A stretch of 7,199 nucleotides of DNA from NCBI GenBank assembly GCA_938029515.1, contig CALJAQ010000098.1:1-7199 (forward strand). The letters run 5' to 3'. The position numbers and the translations under genes were made by a program. A model generated the notes under the pieces. The model had not been told where the DNA came from. It was given only the letters and a program-made list of their open reading frames with translations, and did not search any database. Source of the DNA: an uncultured Nitrososphaerales archaeon. Its GTDB lineage: Archaea > Thermoproteota > Nitrososphaeria > Nitrososphaerales > JAAOZN01. Of this stretch, positions 1 to 6,227 are shown one piece after another; position 1 is the first letter of the stretch; each line of letters starts with the position of its first letter.

Positions 1-424
1 CTTTGGATGTTTGATAAACCGCGTGGAGAGGTTCAACCATACCATTAGGCCAAACTGGCAGCGCCGCATCACTACCTTCAGCCCTACTGAAGAGTTCGTC
101 AACTACCTTAGGGTTTACAAAAGGTGCATCACACGACACGATGAAGGTGTAGGTGGAGTTGACGCGCTTCAACCCGCTGCAGAAGCCTACAAGCGGCGCT
201 TGAACATCCACCTCATCCATTACAATAAGAACAGAATCTGGTATATGCGGTTTATAGAGGTGTGGGTCATCACCCTTACTGATAGAAAGCACGATCTCAT
301 CTACAACAGTGGTAAGCCTTAAAGCGACTCTGGCGTAAAGGGGCGTTCCATAGAAGTCTAGGAACTGCTTCGGCCTACCAACCCTCCTACTTAAACCGCC
401 TGCAAGTATAAGCGCAGCCTTCAA
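1..424 (-). CDS. mobA: MobA-like molybdenum cofactor guanylyltransferase, N-terminal part (runs off the window)
   Basis: Read on the minus strand, this open frame gives 141 residues and is cut by the left edge, so the C-terminus is missing. It has the nucleotidyltransferase signature of the MobA family. A glycine-rich loop LAGGLSRRVGRPK (residues 7-19) would bind the nucleotide phosphates. SCDAPFV (97-103) contains the metal-binding aspartate Asp99. EPLHAVY (131-137) is a MobA hallmark. MobA proteins transfer GMP from GTP onto molybdopterin in the cytoplasm, producing the dinucleotide form of the Mo/W cofactor; this role is inferred from the family. An in-frame TAA lies upstream and no ATG fits, so the start is probably TTG at 424 (protein beginning MKAALILAGG) or TTG at 430. 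A TATA-like box at about 447-460 lies the right distance upstream for a nearly leaderless transcript. A related NTP transferase of different specificity is possible but less likely given EPLHAVY. Confidence 0.88.
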   Translation of the reverse strand, partial: MKAALILAGGLSRRVGRPKQFLDFYGTPLYARVALRLTTVVDEIVLSISKGDDPHLYKPHIPDSVLIVMDEVDVQAPLVGFCSGLKRVNSTYTFIVSCDAPFVNPKVVDELFSRAEGSDAALPVWPNGMVEPLHAVYQTSK

Positions 425-446
425 CCCCAACCCACAATAGCCATCT

Positions 447-467
447 AATTAAATAAACTCTTTATAC
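447..467. promoter_or_regulatory. Divergent promoter region with TATA-like boxes for mobA-like gene and reductase gene
   Basis: The A/T-rich core TAATTAAATAAA lies between two divergent genes. Read on the minus strand it gives TTTATTTAA at about 450-458, centred some 24-30 bases from the TTG start candidates at 424 and 430, which suits an archaeal TATA box driving a leaderless mobA transcript. On the plus strand CTTTATAC at 460-467 is the best TATA candidate for the reductase gene, with the more upstream A/T core as an alternative. Transcription start sites were not measured, so this is positional inference. Confidence 0.5.
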
Positions 468-488
468 AGTAGAGGAGGGGGTTCTACT
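468..488 (+). promoter_or_regulatory. Inverted repeat in the leader of the reductase gene
   Basis: AGTAGA at 468-473 and TCTACT at 483-488 are perfect inverted copies separated by nine purine-rich bases (GGAGGGGGT). The repeat begins directly after the TATA candidate CTTTATAC and ends directly before the ribosome binding site AGGAGG at 489-494. It could be an operator overlapping the transcription start, or an RNA hairpin next to the ribosome binding site. A six-base dyad can also occur by chance. Confidence 0.35.
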
Positions 489-494
489 AGGAGG
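489..494 (+). promoter_or_regulatory. Shine-Dalgarno site for the reductase gene
   Basis: AGGAGG is a full match to the anti-Shine-Dalgarno core. It lies 4 bases before the ATG at 499 and 7 bases before the second ATG at 502. The 7-base spacing is the more usual one, so translation may start at 502 and lose one Met. Confidence 0.7.
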
Positions 495-498
495 CTTA

Positions 499-1950
499 AT
501 GATGAAGAGGGACTACGATATTATCATCGCAGGCGGGGGTGTAGCAGGCTTAACCGCAGCCATCAGCGCCGCTAAGCACTCTAATCAGAATCTGCGTATA
601 CTTGTCGTTGATAGGAATTCTAGAGGTGAAGTTGGGAAGAAGAGCCCCAACGGTTGGGTCTGCGGCGATGCTGTTAGTAGGAGAAGCCTAGAGTACGCCT
701 CCTCAAACAGCGGTGTAGTATACACTGCTCCTGAAATAGAGCATAAGGTAAAGGGTGTGCTGCTCCTTTCACCCGACCACGAGACGAGCGTGCTCTTCGA
801 AGGCGAAGGGTACCTGCTCAACAGAAAGCTCTTTTCAAAGAAGCAGATGATGGAGGCTGAGAAGCTTGGGGTAGAGTTCCGCTTCAACACAGCGATCACA
901 GGGTTAATGAGTGATGGTAAGCAGGTAGTGGGCGTTATAGGAAGAGACACGAATAGCGGCTCCAAGTTCACTGCAACCTCCAAGCTCGTAGTCGATGCAA
1001 CAGGAGCTGCATCAAGGCTCAGAGCGAATCTCCCCATAAAATCGATGATAGAGCGGGAGATACATCGCGACGATCTAGAGGCCACAGGTCGCTACATCTA
1101 CACATTCAAACAGAAGAAGGAAGATAAAACATACTTTGACTCAGACTACTGCCTAATACACCTAGACCAAGAACTTGCACCAGGAGGCTACTGCTGGACA
1201 TTTCCAAAAGGTAAGAATAAGGTGAACATCGGGTTAGGTGTACAGAAGAAGGCGCTAGATGCTAGAAACAGGAGGTTTAATCGAAGTGACACACTTCAGA
1301 GTCTAATAGACACCTATGTGAGCAGAAATATTGCGTTAGACGAACCTACTTTATCCCAAGACCAAAATGATCAAGGAAACACCTCTGGGAGCTGGCAGGT
1401 GCCTGTAAGAAGGCAAAACGACTGCCTAGTAGCGAATGGATACGCCATATTAGGAGATGCCGCTTGGATGCCTAGACCAATAGATGCAGGCGGTATAGGA
1501 CCTGCACTCTACGGCGGCACGATACTCGGCAAGTTGGCTGCGGAAGCGGTTGAGGCATCTGACACATCTGAAGAGGGGCTATGGCGCTTCAACATTGAGT
1601 ATATGCGCCTATACGGCTATCAGATGGCTAGCTTCGAGGCCTTAAGGAGATACCTCCAGACGCTTTCAAATGAAGATATAAACTACGGGATGAAGAACTT
1701 TCTCTCACAAGAAGACATACAGCACATAACTAGAAGAGAACACCCTGAGTTCAACAAAATTCAGCTCTTTAACCCAGTTATGTGGCTTAAAATCCTGCGA
1801 AAACCAACTTTAGCAAAAGGGCTTAAACAGGTTTCGGAGTTGAGTAAGAGGCTGATAAACCACAACCTGAACTACCCTGAAAAACCAAGTAGATTTGACG
1901 CTTGGCAGAAAGATTTACATCGGCTATTATATAAATACATCAGAAACTAA
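499..1950 (+). CDS. Geranylgeranyl reductase family FAD-dependent oxidoreductase
   Basis: This 483-residue flavoprotein belongs to the archaeal geranylgeranyl reductase / digeranylgeranylglycerophospholipid reductase family. These enzymes hydrogenate the double bonds of isoprenoid chains, typically those of archaeal membrane lipids, at the cytoplasmic membrane surface. The N-terminus has a Rossmann FAD motif GGGVAG (12-17). It is followed by GWVCGD (52-57), whose Cys55 matches the position of the conserved active-site-region cysteine. The middle has DATGAASRLR (166-175) and the substrate-domain motif YCWTFPKG (231-238). The second FAD contact is LGDAAWMPRPIDAGGIG (318-334). No signal peptide or membrane helix is evident. 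It is somewhat longer than many family members (about 390-460 residues). ATG at 499 is immediately followed by ATG at 502, and the AGGAGG site favours 502. It is divergent from the mobA-like gene and 225 bases from livK, so it is probably monocistronic. The family is broad, so the exact lipid or quinone substrate is not fixed by sequence. Confidence 0.88.
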   Translation: MMKRDYDIIIAGGGVAGLTAAISAAKHSNQNLRILVVDRNSRGEVGKKSPNGWVCGDAVSRRSLEYASSNSGVVYTAPEIEHKVKGVLLLSPDHETSVLFEGEGYLLNRKLFSKKQMMEAEKLGVEFRFNTAITGLMSDGKQVVGVIGRDTNSGSKFTATSKLVVDATGAASRLRANLPIKSMIEREIHRDDLEATGRYIYTFKQKKEDKTYFDSDYCLIHLDQELAPGGYCWTFPKGKNKVNIGLGVQKKALDARNRRFNRSDTLQSLIDTYVSRNIALDEPTLSQDQNDQGNTSGSWQVPVRRQNDCLVANGYAILGDAAWMPRPIDAGGIGPALYGGTILGKLAAEAVEASDTSEEGLWRFNIEYMRLYGYQMASFEALRRYLQTLSNEDINYGMKNFLSQEDIQHITRREHPEFNKIQLFNPVMWLKILRKPTLAKGLKQVSELSKRLINHNLNYPEKPSRFDAWQKDLHRLLYKYIRN

Positions 1951-2009
1951 ACTTATTAGTTAAATCTCACATTGATCTTTGATAAAACGTCTAGGAAAAG
2001 GAGATAAAC

Positions 2010-2108
2010 ATGAACAAACATTCAGTCTCCAACTTAGAAAAAGATCTGCTGTACTATAATATAATCTCAATTTTTTCGAATTTATTTATAGAAAATTTAA
2101 CTCGTTGA
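2010..2108 (+). CDS. Possible small ORF, 32 codons, unknown
   Basis: An ATG-to-TGA frame of 32 codons lies alone between the reductase gene and livK. Its main support is a good Shine-Dalgarno match, GGAG at 2000-2003 within a purine tract, spaced 6 bases from the ATG. The peptide begins MNKHSVSNLEK and continues with an Ile/Leu/Tyr/Phe-rich stretch; it is not long or uniform enough to be called a membrane helix with confidence. I do not recognise it. The DNA is much richer in A/T than the flanking genes, and the frame contains a T6 run, so it may be non-coding sequence with a chance frame. A leader peptide or a decayed gene remnant are other possibilities. Confidence 0.25.
   Translation: MNKHSVSNLEKDLLYYNIISIFSNLFIENLTR
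2071..2076 (+). terminator. T-run, possible archaeal terminator after the reductase gene
   Basis: Six consecutive T residues lie about 120 bases beyond the reductase stop codon in an A/T-rich setting, followed by TTTATTTATA. Archaeal intrinsic termination depends mostly on U-tracts and needs no hairpin. It is the longest T-run between the two genes. It overlaps the small ORF, so the two interpretations compete. Confidence 0.25.
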
Positions 2109-2145
2109 CTCATCTAATATTTAAGGAAAACATAAATGGATGCCG

Positions 2146-2158
2146 AATAATTTAAATA
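2146..2158 (+). promoter_or_regulatory. TATA box with BRE-like upstream bases for the liv operon
   Basis: TTTAAATA at 2151-2158 matches the archaeal TATA consensus closely and is preceded by GAATAA (2145-2150), a purine/A-rich BRE-like element. The box centre is about 21 bases before the ATG at 2176 and about 27 before the ATG at 2182. A start of transcription at the usual distance would fall at roughly 2180-2182, so the mRNA may be leaderless and start at the second ATG. Confidence 0.6.
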
Positions 2159-2161
2159 CCA

Positions 2162-2175
2162 TCTTCTAGAGAAGA
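2162..2175 (+). promoter_or_regulatory. Perfect dyad between the livK TATA box and start codon, candidate operator
   Basis: TCTTCT-AG-AGAAGA is a perfect six-base inverted repeat around a two-base centre. It lies between the TATA box and the livK start, ending one base before the first ATG. This is where archaeal repressors of the Lrp/AsnC or other winged-helix families usually block transcription initiation. The operator role is inferred from position and symmetry only. Confidence 0.4.
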
Positions 2176-3600
2176 ATGACTATGCAGCGAGGTTCTAACG
2201 TAAAAGGTATTGGCACAGCAGCGGCCGCAGGCTTAGCGGTAGTCCTACTTATCGTTGGTATAGCAGCAGGCTACTTTGCAGGTGCGGCAACAGTAGCGCC
2301 CGTAACAACAACGCAAACCCAAACCGTCACCTCAACAAAAACAGTAGGCGCTGAAGCGACAATAACACAAACAGTAACGCAAACGGTCACCCAACCCGTA
2401 ACTCAAACAGTCACTCAGACCGCAACATCTACCGTTACACGCACCGTCACAGCGACCGCAACAGCAGCGGCTGGTTTGCCCGACAAGGTTAGGATAGGTG
2501 TACTTCTACCGTTAAGCGGCGAATTGGGGGCTATCGGCCAAAGAATGCTTTATGGTGCGCATATAGCTGCGAAGATCGTTAATGACAGCGGTGGGATAGG
2601 TGGTAGACCTGTCCAGATCGTTGCGGAAGACACAGCCGCTGTCCCAGACAAGGCGTTAGATGCTGTCAAGAAGCTTATCGAGGTTCAGGGTGTGCAGGTC
2701 ATCGTAGGACCTGCTACGAGCGTGGAAGTAGCTACTATAGCGAAGTATCTTAATGACCGCAAGGTTCCAGCTATAAGTATGTCAGCAACCGCAGCCGCAT
2801 TAAGTAACTTGGCGAAGCAGTACGGTGACACCTACTTCTGGAGAGTTGTTGGAAGCGACAGTATTCAAGCTAGGGCTATTGCAGACATAATGAAGCAGAA
2901 GGACTTTAAGAGAATCGTCACATTCGTTGTAAGCAACGACTACGGTATAGGAATGGAGCAGATGATACTAGCGCAACCAGGCATAAAAGAGAGACACGTT
3001 CTAGCCATAAGGTATGATCCTACCAAAGGCGACTATAGGACTGAGTTAGAGCAGGTTAAGGCAGCGAACCCAGATGTGATCTTCTACGCACTCTGGGTTG
3101 AAAGCGGTAAGATCGTCTTCAGACAAGCACTCGACCTAGGTTTAGAGAAGATTCCTACTATGGGTGGAGAGGGCATGGCTGATGAAGCGTTCTTCGAGGA
3201 CCCAAGGGCTGCCGACTACATGGTTAAAACAGGGTTATTCGGCACAAGACCGACCTACGATCCAAATACATACAGTTATCAGATCTTCTACAAGATGCAC
3301 CAGCAGCTTTATGGCGCTGAGCCTAGCCTATTCGCAGACTACACCTACGACGCAACCATGGTAGCTATCCTAGCTGTAGCTCATGCTGGTGTATATGAAG
3401 GTGCTAAGATTAAAAATGCACTAGCGTTAACTGGGCAGTACTACATCGGCGCAACAGGGATGAAGGCTTTAGATCCAGCCACAGGCGACTTACTTTCACA
3501 AGACTACCTCATATGGCGTGTCGAGCTGAAGGACGGCAAACCAGTATACAACTTCAACTACGGTAGCTGGAGCCTAGGCGCGGGCGTAGTGTGGAAGTAG
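2176..3600 (+). CDS. livK: Branched-chain amino acid-type ABC transporter, substrate-binding protein
   Basis: This 474-residue protein is the extracytoplasmic ligand receptor of the transporter encoded just downstream. Residues about 11-41 are one hydrophobic segment that should anchor or export it. Residues 44-98 are a Thr/Val/Gln-rich linker with TVTQ-type repeats. From residue 103 to the end is a type I periplasmic-binding fold of the Leu/Ile/Val-binding family (Peripla_BP_6): it opens with VRIGVLLPLSGELGAIG, followed by GGIGGRPVQIVAED, the ligand-loop region IVGPATSVE (176-184), ISMSATAAALS (200-210) and FWRVVGSDS. There is no cysteine in the entire protein, so bacterial-type lipid anchoring at a lipobox is excluded. 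The N-terminal anchor plus Thr-rich linker is the design of many archaeal binding proteins. ATG occurs at 2176 and 2182; the TATA spacing favours 2182. The ligand is probably a branched-chain or other amino acid, but amides or related small molecules cannot be excluded. Confidence 0.93.
   Translation: MTMQRGSNVKGIGTAAAAGLAVVLLIVGIAAGYFAGAATVAPVTTTQTQTVTSTKTVGAEATITQTVTQTVTQPVTQTVTQTATSTVTRTVTATATAAAGLPDKVRIGVLLPLSGELGAIGQRMLYGAHIAAKIVNDSGGIGGRPVQIVAEDTAAVPDKALDAVKKLIEVQGVQVIVGPATSVEVATIAKYLNDRKVPAISMSATAAALSNLAKQYGDTYFWRVVGSDSIQARAIADIMKQKDFKRIVTFVVSNDYGIGMEQMILAQPGIKERHVLAIRYDPTKGDYRTELEQVKAANPDVIFYALWVESGKIVFRQALDLGLEKIPTMGGEGMADEAFFEDPRAADYMVKTGLFGTRPTYDPNTYSYQIFYKMHQQLYGAEPSLFADYTYDATMVAILAVAHAGVYEGAKIKNALALTGQYYIGATGMKALDPATGDLLSQDYLIWRVELKDGKPVYNFNYGSWSLGAGVVWK
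2359..2463 (+). repeat. Degenerate tandem repeat encoding the TVTQ linker of LivK
   Basis: The DNA contains imperfect units of about 12 bases of the type ACAGTNACNCAA, encoding T-V-T-Q and variants (TVTR, TATS, PVTQ). The third codon positions vary between units while the amino acid pattern is kept, which suggests selection on the protein rather than very recent duplication. The linker probably spans the cell surface layer and may be O-glycosylated on its many Thr residues; that last point is inference. Confidence 0.75.
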
Positions 3601-3637
3601 CATAAACCTAAAGCAACGCGCCAAGGGGGCGGAGGCG

Positions 3638-4564
3638 GTGGCAGACATAGTGAGCCTAAACATCGCACAGATCCTCTTCAACAGCCTGCTCACAGGAAGC
3701 CTATATGTGCTCGCGGCAATCGGGCTTACACTCACCTACGGAATCCTAAAGTTTCCAAACGTGGCTCACGCTGAGTTCATAACCTTCGGCGCTTACTTCG
3801 CCTACACCGTTGCAGACATATGGAAACTCGGTTTCCCATCTGGGGCTGCTGCCGCCTTCGTTGTAACAGGCATCCTGGGCGTTGCAACCCACCTTTTTTT
3901 ATTTGGGCCTCTCATCAAGAAAGGTGCTTCTATACTGCACCTTACTGTTGCATCTATAGGTTATGGGATTGTGTTAAGGTACGCTATGCAGGAAGTCTGG
4001 GGTAGGAAGGATCTCTATTTTTCAGCCTACTACCCAGGCTTTGATGTAGGCCCCCTTAGGGTTACTCTTCTCTGGCTCTCCTTTATCTTCTTGGCTGTTG
4101 CTGTTGTGGCTATTTTTCACCTTCTTCTCACGGAAACGAAGATAGGTAGGGCTATGAGGGCGACTTCTAACAACCCCTCTTTGGCTCAGGCCTCTGGTAT
4201 AGATACGAAGATGATTATTATGCTTGTCTGGTTTCTCGGCTCTGCTCTTGCAGGCTTAGGAGGGGTTATGAAGGCTAGTGATACGAGGATAACACCTGTT
4301 TTAGGTTGGAATGTATTAATTATGTCGTTTGCATCGGTGATCTTTGGAGGAGTCGGCTCGATCTACGGCACTATATTAGCTGGATATATTCTTGGCTTCG
4401 TTGAGAACTTAGGTGTCATAGTGCTTGTTGCCTTAGGCCTCTCCACAGAATATAGGTTTCTGCTCGGCTTCTTTGTGCTTGTATGCGCACTCATATTTGC
4501 CCCGCAAGGAATCGCTGGTATAACCTTTAGGTCTATAAGGAAGAGGTGGCGAGCAGTTGGTTAA
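3638..4564 (+). CDS. livH: Branched-chain amino acid-type ABC transporter permease LivH
   Basis: This 308-residue integral membrane protein is one of the two channel subunits. It is almost wholly hydrophobic and matches the LivH family. GLTLTYGILKFPNVAHAEF (29-47) corresponds to the conserved segment around the first helices. A cytoplasmic coupling loop lies at about 167-190 (KIGRAMRATSNNPSLAQASG), where it would contact an ATPase subunit. FGGVGSIYGTILAG (236-249) and the closing APQGIAG (288-294) are also typical. The start is GTG at 3638. The only Shine-Dalgarno-like GGAGG (3631-3635) is just 2 bases away, so initiation at the GTG at 3650 (14 bases away) cannot be ruled out. It lies 37 bases after livK, and its 3' end overlaps livM by 8 bases. 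Codon use changes around base 3890, from C/A-ending to T-ending codons. Confidence 0.92.
   Translation: MADIVSLNIAQILFNSLLTGSLYVLAAIGLTLTYGILKFPNVAHAEFITFGAYFAYTVADIWKLGFPSGAAAAFVVTGILGVATHLFLFGPLIKKGASILHLTVASIGYGIVLRYAMQEVWGRKDLYFSAYYPGFDVGPLRVTLLWLSFIFLAVAVVAIFHLLLTETKIGRAMRATSNNPSLAQASGIDTKMIIMLVWFLGSALAGLGGVMKASDTRITPVLGWNVLIMSFASVIFGGVGSIYGTILAGYILGFVENLGVIVLVALGLSTEYRFLLGFFVLVCALIFAPQGIAGITFRSIRKRWRAVG
4543..4549 (+). promoter_or_regulatory. Shine-Dalgarno site within livH that fixes the TTG start of livM
   Basis: GAGGTGG, close to the archaeal/bacterial consensus GGAGGTG, lies 7 bases before the TTG at 4557, inside the last codons of livH. It supports a TTG start and coupled translation of the two permeases. 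Confidence 0.65.
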
Positions 4565-5459
4565 TATCGAAAACTTCATCCTAGATATGTTCATCTACGT
4601 GGGTATTTTTGGCGTACTCTCAATCAGCCTCAACCTAGAATATGGGTTCACTGGGCTCTGGAACTTCGGTAAAGTAGCCTTCTACATGATAGGTGCATAC
4701 ACATCAGCCATCATAACCACGCTAGGCCAACCTTTCTACATAGGTTTTGCAGCAGGTGTAGTAGTGTCTAGCTTAGCTGGGCTCCTGATTTCGCTCCCAG
4801 CGCTTAGGCTTAGAGAAGACTACCTAGGAATACTAACACTTGTCTTCGGAGAAATCATAAGAATAATTCTAAAGAACGAATACTGGCTAGGCGGCCCACT
4901 GGGTATAAGAGGAATACCTTCCATAACCCCTGCTGGATTAGATTATACTACTACGCTACTTGTTCAGTTAGCTTCTATCACTGTAATCGCTGCTGTCTGC
5001 TATTTAGTAGCCTATAGGCTTATCCACTCACCTTTTGGGAGGGTTATTCGAGGCATAAGAGAGGATGAGTTAGCCACTGCCAGCCTCGGTAAGAACACCT
5101 TCAGATATAAGGCTTCAATATTCGCGATCTCCTCAGCTATGGCTGGTATAGCAGGAGCGTTCATGGGGCAGTACGTCACATCAATAACCCCTGACCAGTT
5201 TATGCCCTTTGTGTCCTTCACTGTGTGGATGATGGTTATGTTAGGTGGCTTTGCAAATATAGAAGGTGCTTTCTTAGGTGCTTTCTTATATATCGGCTTC
5301 GAGAGGGCTGCGAGGATTGCTAAGGACTATCTCCTGCTTCCTATTGACCCGAACAATCTTATGTTCATACTTACTGGGCTTCTGATCCTGATCTTTGTCT
5401 TCCTCAGGCCGCAGGGGTTGCTAAAAGAGAATAAGGTTCGCGACTACAAAGGGGTTTGA
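4557..5459 (+). CDS. livM: Branched-chain amino acid-type ABC transporter permease LivM
   Basis: This 300-residue membrane protein is the second channel subunit and pairs with LivH. Family features run in order: SLNLEYGFTGLWNFGKVAF (24-42) with the following IGAYTSA; PALRLREDYLGILTL (81-95); the cytoplasmic coupling loop at about 158-185 (PFGRVIRGIREDELATASLG); MLGGFANIEGAFLGA (228-242); and the closing RPQGLL (284-289). Length fits LivM, though some bacterial LivM proteins are longer at the N-terminus. The start is TTG, supported by the GAGGTGG site in livH; the reading frame overlaps the livH stop by 8 bases. It ends one base before the livG ATG. No signal peptide is needed because the first helix inserts the protein. 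Confidence 0.92.
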   Translation: MVNIENFILDMFIYVGIFGVLSISLNLEYGFTGLWNFGKVAFYMIGAYTSAIITTLGQPFYIGFAAGVVVSSLAGLLISLPALRLREDYLGILTLVFGEIIRIILKNEYWLGGPLGIRGIPSITPAGLDYTTTLLVQLASITVIAAVCYLVAYRLIHSPFGRVIRGIREDELATASLGKNTFRYKASIFAISSAMAGIAGAFMGQYVTSITPDQFMPFVSFTVWMMVMLGGFANIEGAFLGAFLYIGFERAARIAKDYLLLPIDPNNLMFILTGLLILIFVFLRPQGLLKENKVRDYKGV

Positions 5460-5460
5460 T

Positions 5461-6225
5461 ATGGCGCATATTCTCAAAACCGACAATCTAACAAAGTCGT
5501 TCGGAGGTCTGCTAGCCGTTAACAACGTGAGCATAAAAGTAGATGAAGGGTCTATCACAGGGCTCATAGGCCCAAATGGAAGCGGCAAAACTACACTTTT
5601 TAACGTTATATCTGGCGCTCTTAAAGCAGATTCAGGCAAAACATACTTCGACGGTAAAAGAATAGACGGGCTACCTTGCCACCTGATCTACAAAGCTGGG
5701 CTTGTAAGAACCTTCCAAGTACCTAGACTCTTTCAAAAGATGACCGTGTTAGATAACATGCTCATTGCAGCAAGAGGCTTGGTTGGAGAAAGGCTTACAG
5801 TCACCTTCTTTCAAAGCTGGGCTTGGAAGCGGCAGGAAGAAGGGCTTATTAAAAAGGCTCTTGCAATTCTTGAGATGCTCGACCTATACCATCAGCGTAA
5901 GAACCTAGCCGGTAACTTATCTGGTGGGCAGATGAAGCTTCTCGAGATGGGGAGAGCGTTGATGGCAGATCCGAAGATGCTTCTTCTAGATGAGCCTGCC
6001 GCTGGTGTAAGCCCACTAGTTGTCGATAAGATATTCGAGAAGATCGTTGAGTTAAGGCAAAGTCTTGGGTTAACCTTCTTTATAATCGAGCATAGGATAG
6101 AGACCCTCTTTAACTATACAGATAGGGTTATCGTCATGTTTAAGGGTCAGGTCATCGCTGAAGGAAAGGGTAAGGAGCTTGTTGAAGACCCTAAGGTCAT
6201 CGACGTCTACCTGGGTGAGTATTAG
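5461..6225 (+). CDS. livG: Branched-chain amino acid-type ABC transporter ATP-binding protein LivG
   Basis: This 254-residue cytoplasmic ATPase is one of two that drive the LivHM channel. Walker A is GPNGSGKT (37-44). The Q-loop is Gln86 in RTFQVPRLF, typical of LivG. The ABC signature is LSGGQMKLL (153-161), Walker B is MLLLDEPAAGVSP (173-185) and the switch histidine is His211 in IIEHRIETL. All catalytic residues are present. Most LivG proteins have Asp after this His (EHDM); here it is Arg (EHRI), a small variation outside the catalytic set. ATG at 5461 follows the livM stop by one base, and AAAGGGG at 5448-5454 is a moderate Shine-Dalgarno site 6 bases away. Length matches the family. Confidence 0.94.
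   Translation: MAHILKTDNLTKSFGGLLAVNNVSIKVDEGSITGLIGPNGSGKTTLFNVISGALKADSGKTYFDGKRIDGLPCHLIYKAGLVRTFQVPRLFQKMTVLDNMLIAARGLVGERLTVTFFQSWAWKRQEEGLIKKALAILEMLDLYHQRKNLAGNLSGGQMKLLEMGRALMADPKMLLLDEPAAGVSPLVVDKIFEKIVELRQSLGLTFFIIEHRIETLFNYTDRVIVMFKGQVIAEGKGKELVEDPKVIDVYLGEY
6213..6219 (+). promoter_or_regulatory. Shine-Dalgarno-like site within livG supporting the TTG start of livF
   Basis: GGGTGAG matches the GGTGA part of the consensus and lies 8 bases before the TTG at 6228, within the final codons of livG. It is the best support for that start, since no ATG or GTG lies close by in frame. Confidence 0.45.
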
Positions 6226-6227
6226 AG

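Noticed and set aside
11..322. Plus-strand open frame of 103 codons
   Set aside because: It lies entirely opposite the mobA-like gene, whose minus-strand translation shows clear family motifs. The plus-strand product resembles no known family.
585..1085. Minus-strand open frame of 166 codons opposite the reductase gene
   Set aside because: The plus-strand gene has FAD-binding motifs through this region. The minus product is Ser/Leu-rich low-information sequence typical of an antisense shadow.
2010..2108. Leader-peptide attenuator for the liv operon
   Set aside because: Classical amino acid attenuation is a bacterial mechanism. The frame has no run of Leu, Ile or Val codons and no terminator/antiterminator pair was seen.
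2359..2463. Short repeats considered as a CRISPR-like or satellite array
   Set aside because: The units are about 12 bases, vary mostly at third codon positions, and encode the Thr-rich linker in frame. There are no spacers.
3164..3364. Overlapping plus-strand frame inside livK
   Set aside because: It is out of frame with a well supported binding-protein domain and has no start site or motif of its own. The same holds for the short frames inside or opposite livH, livM, livG and livF.
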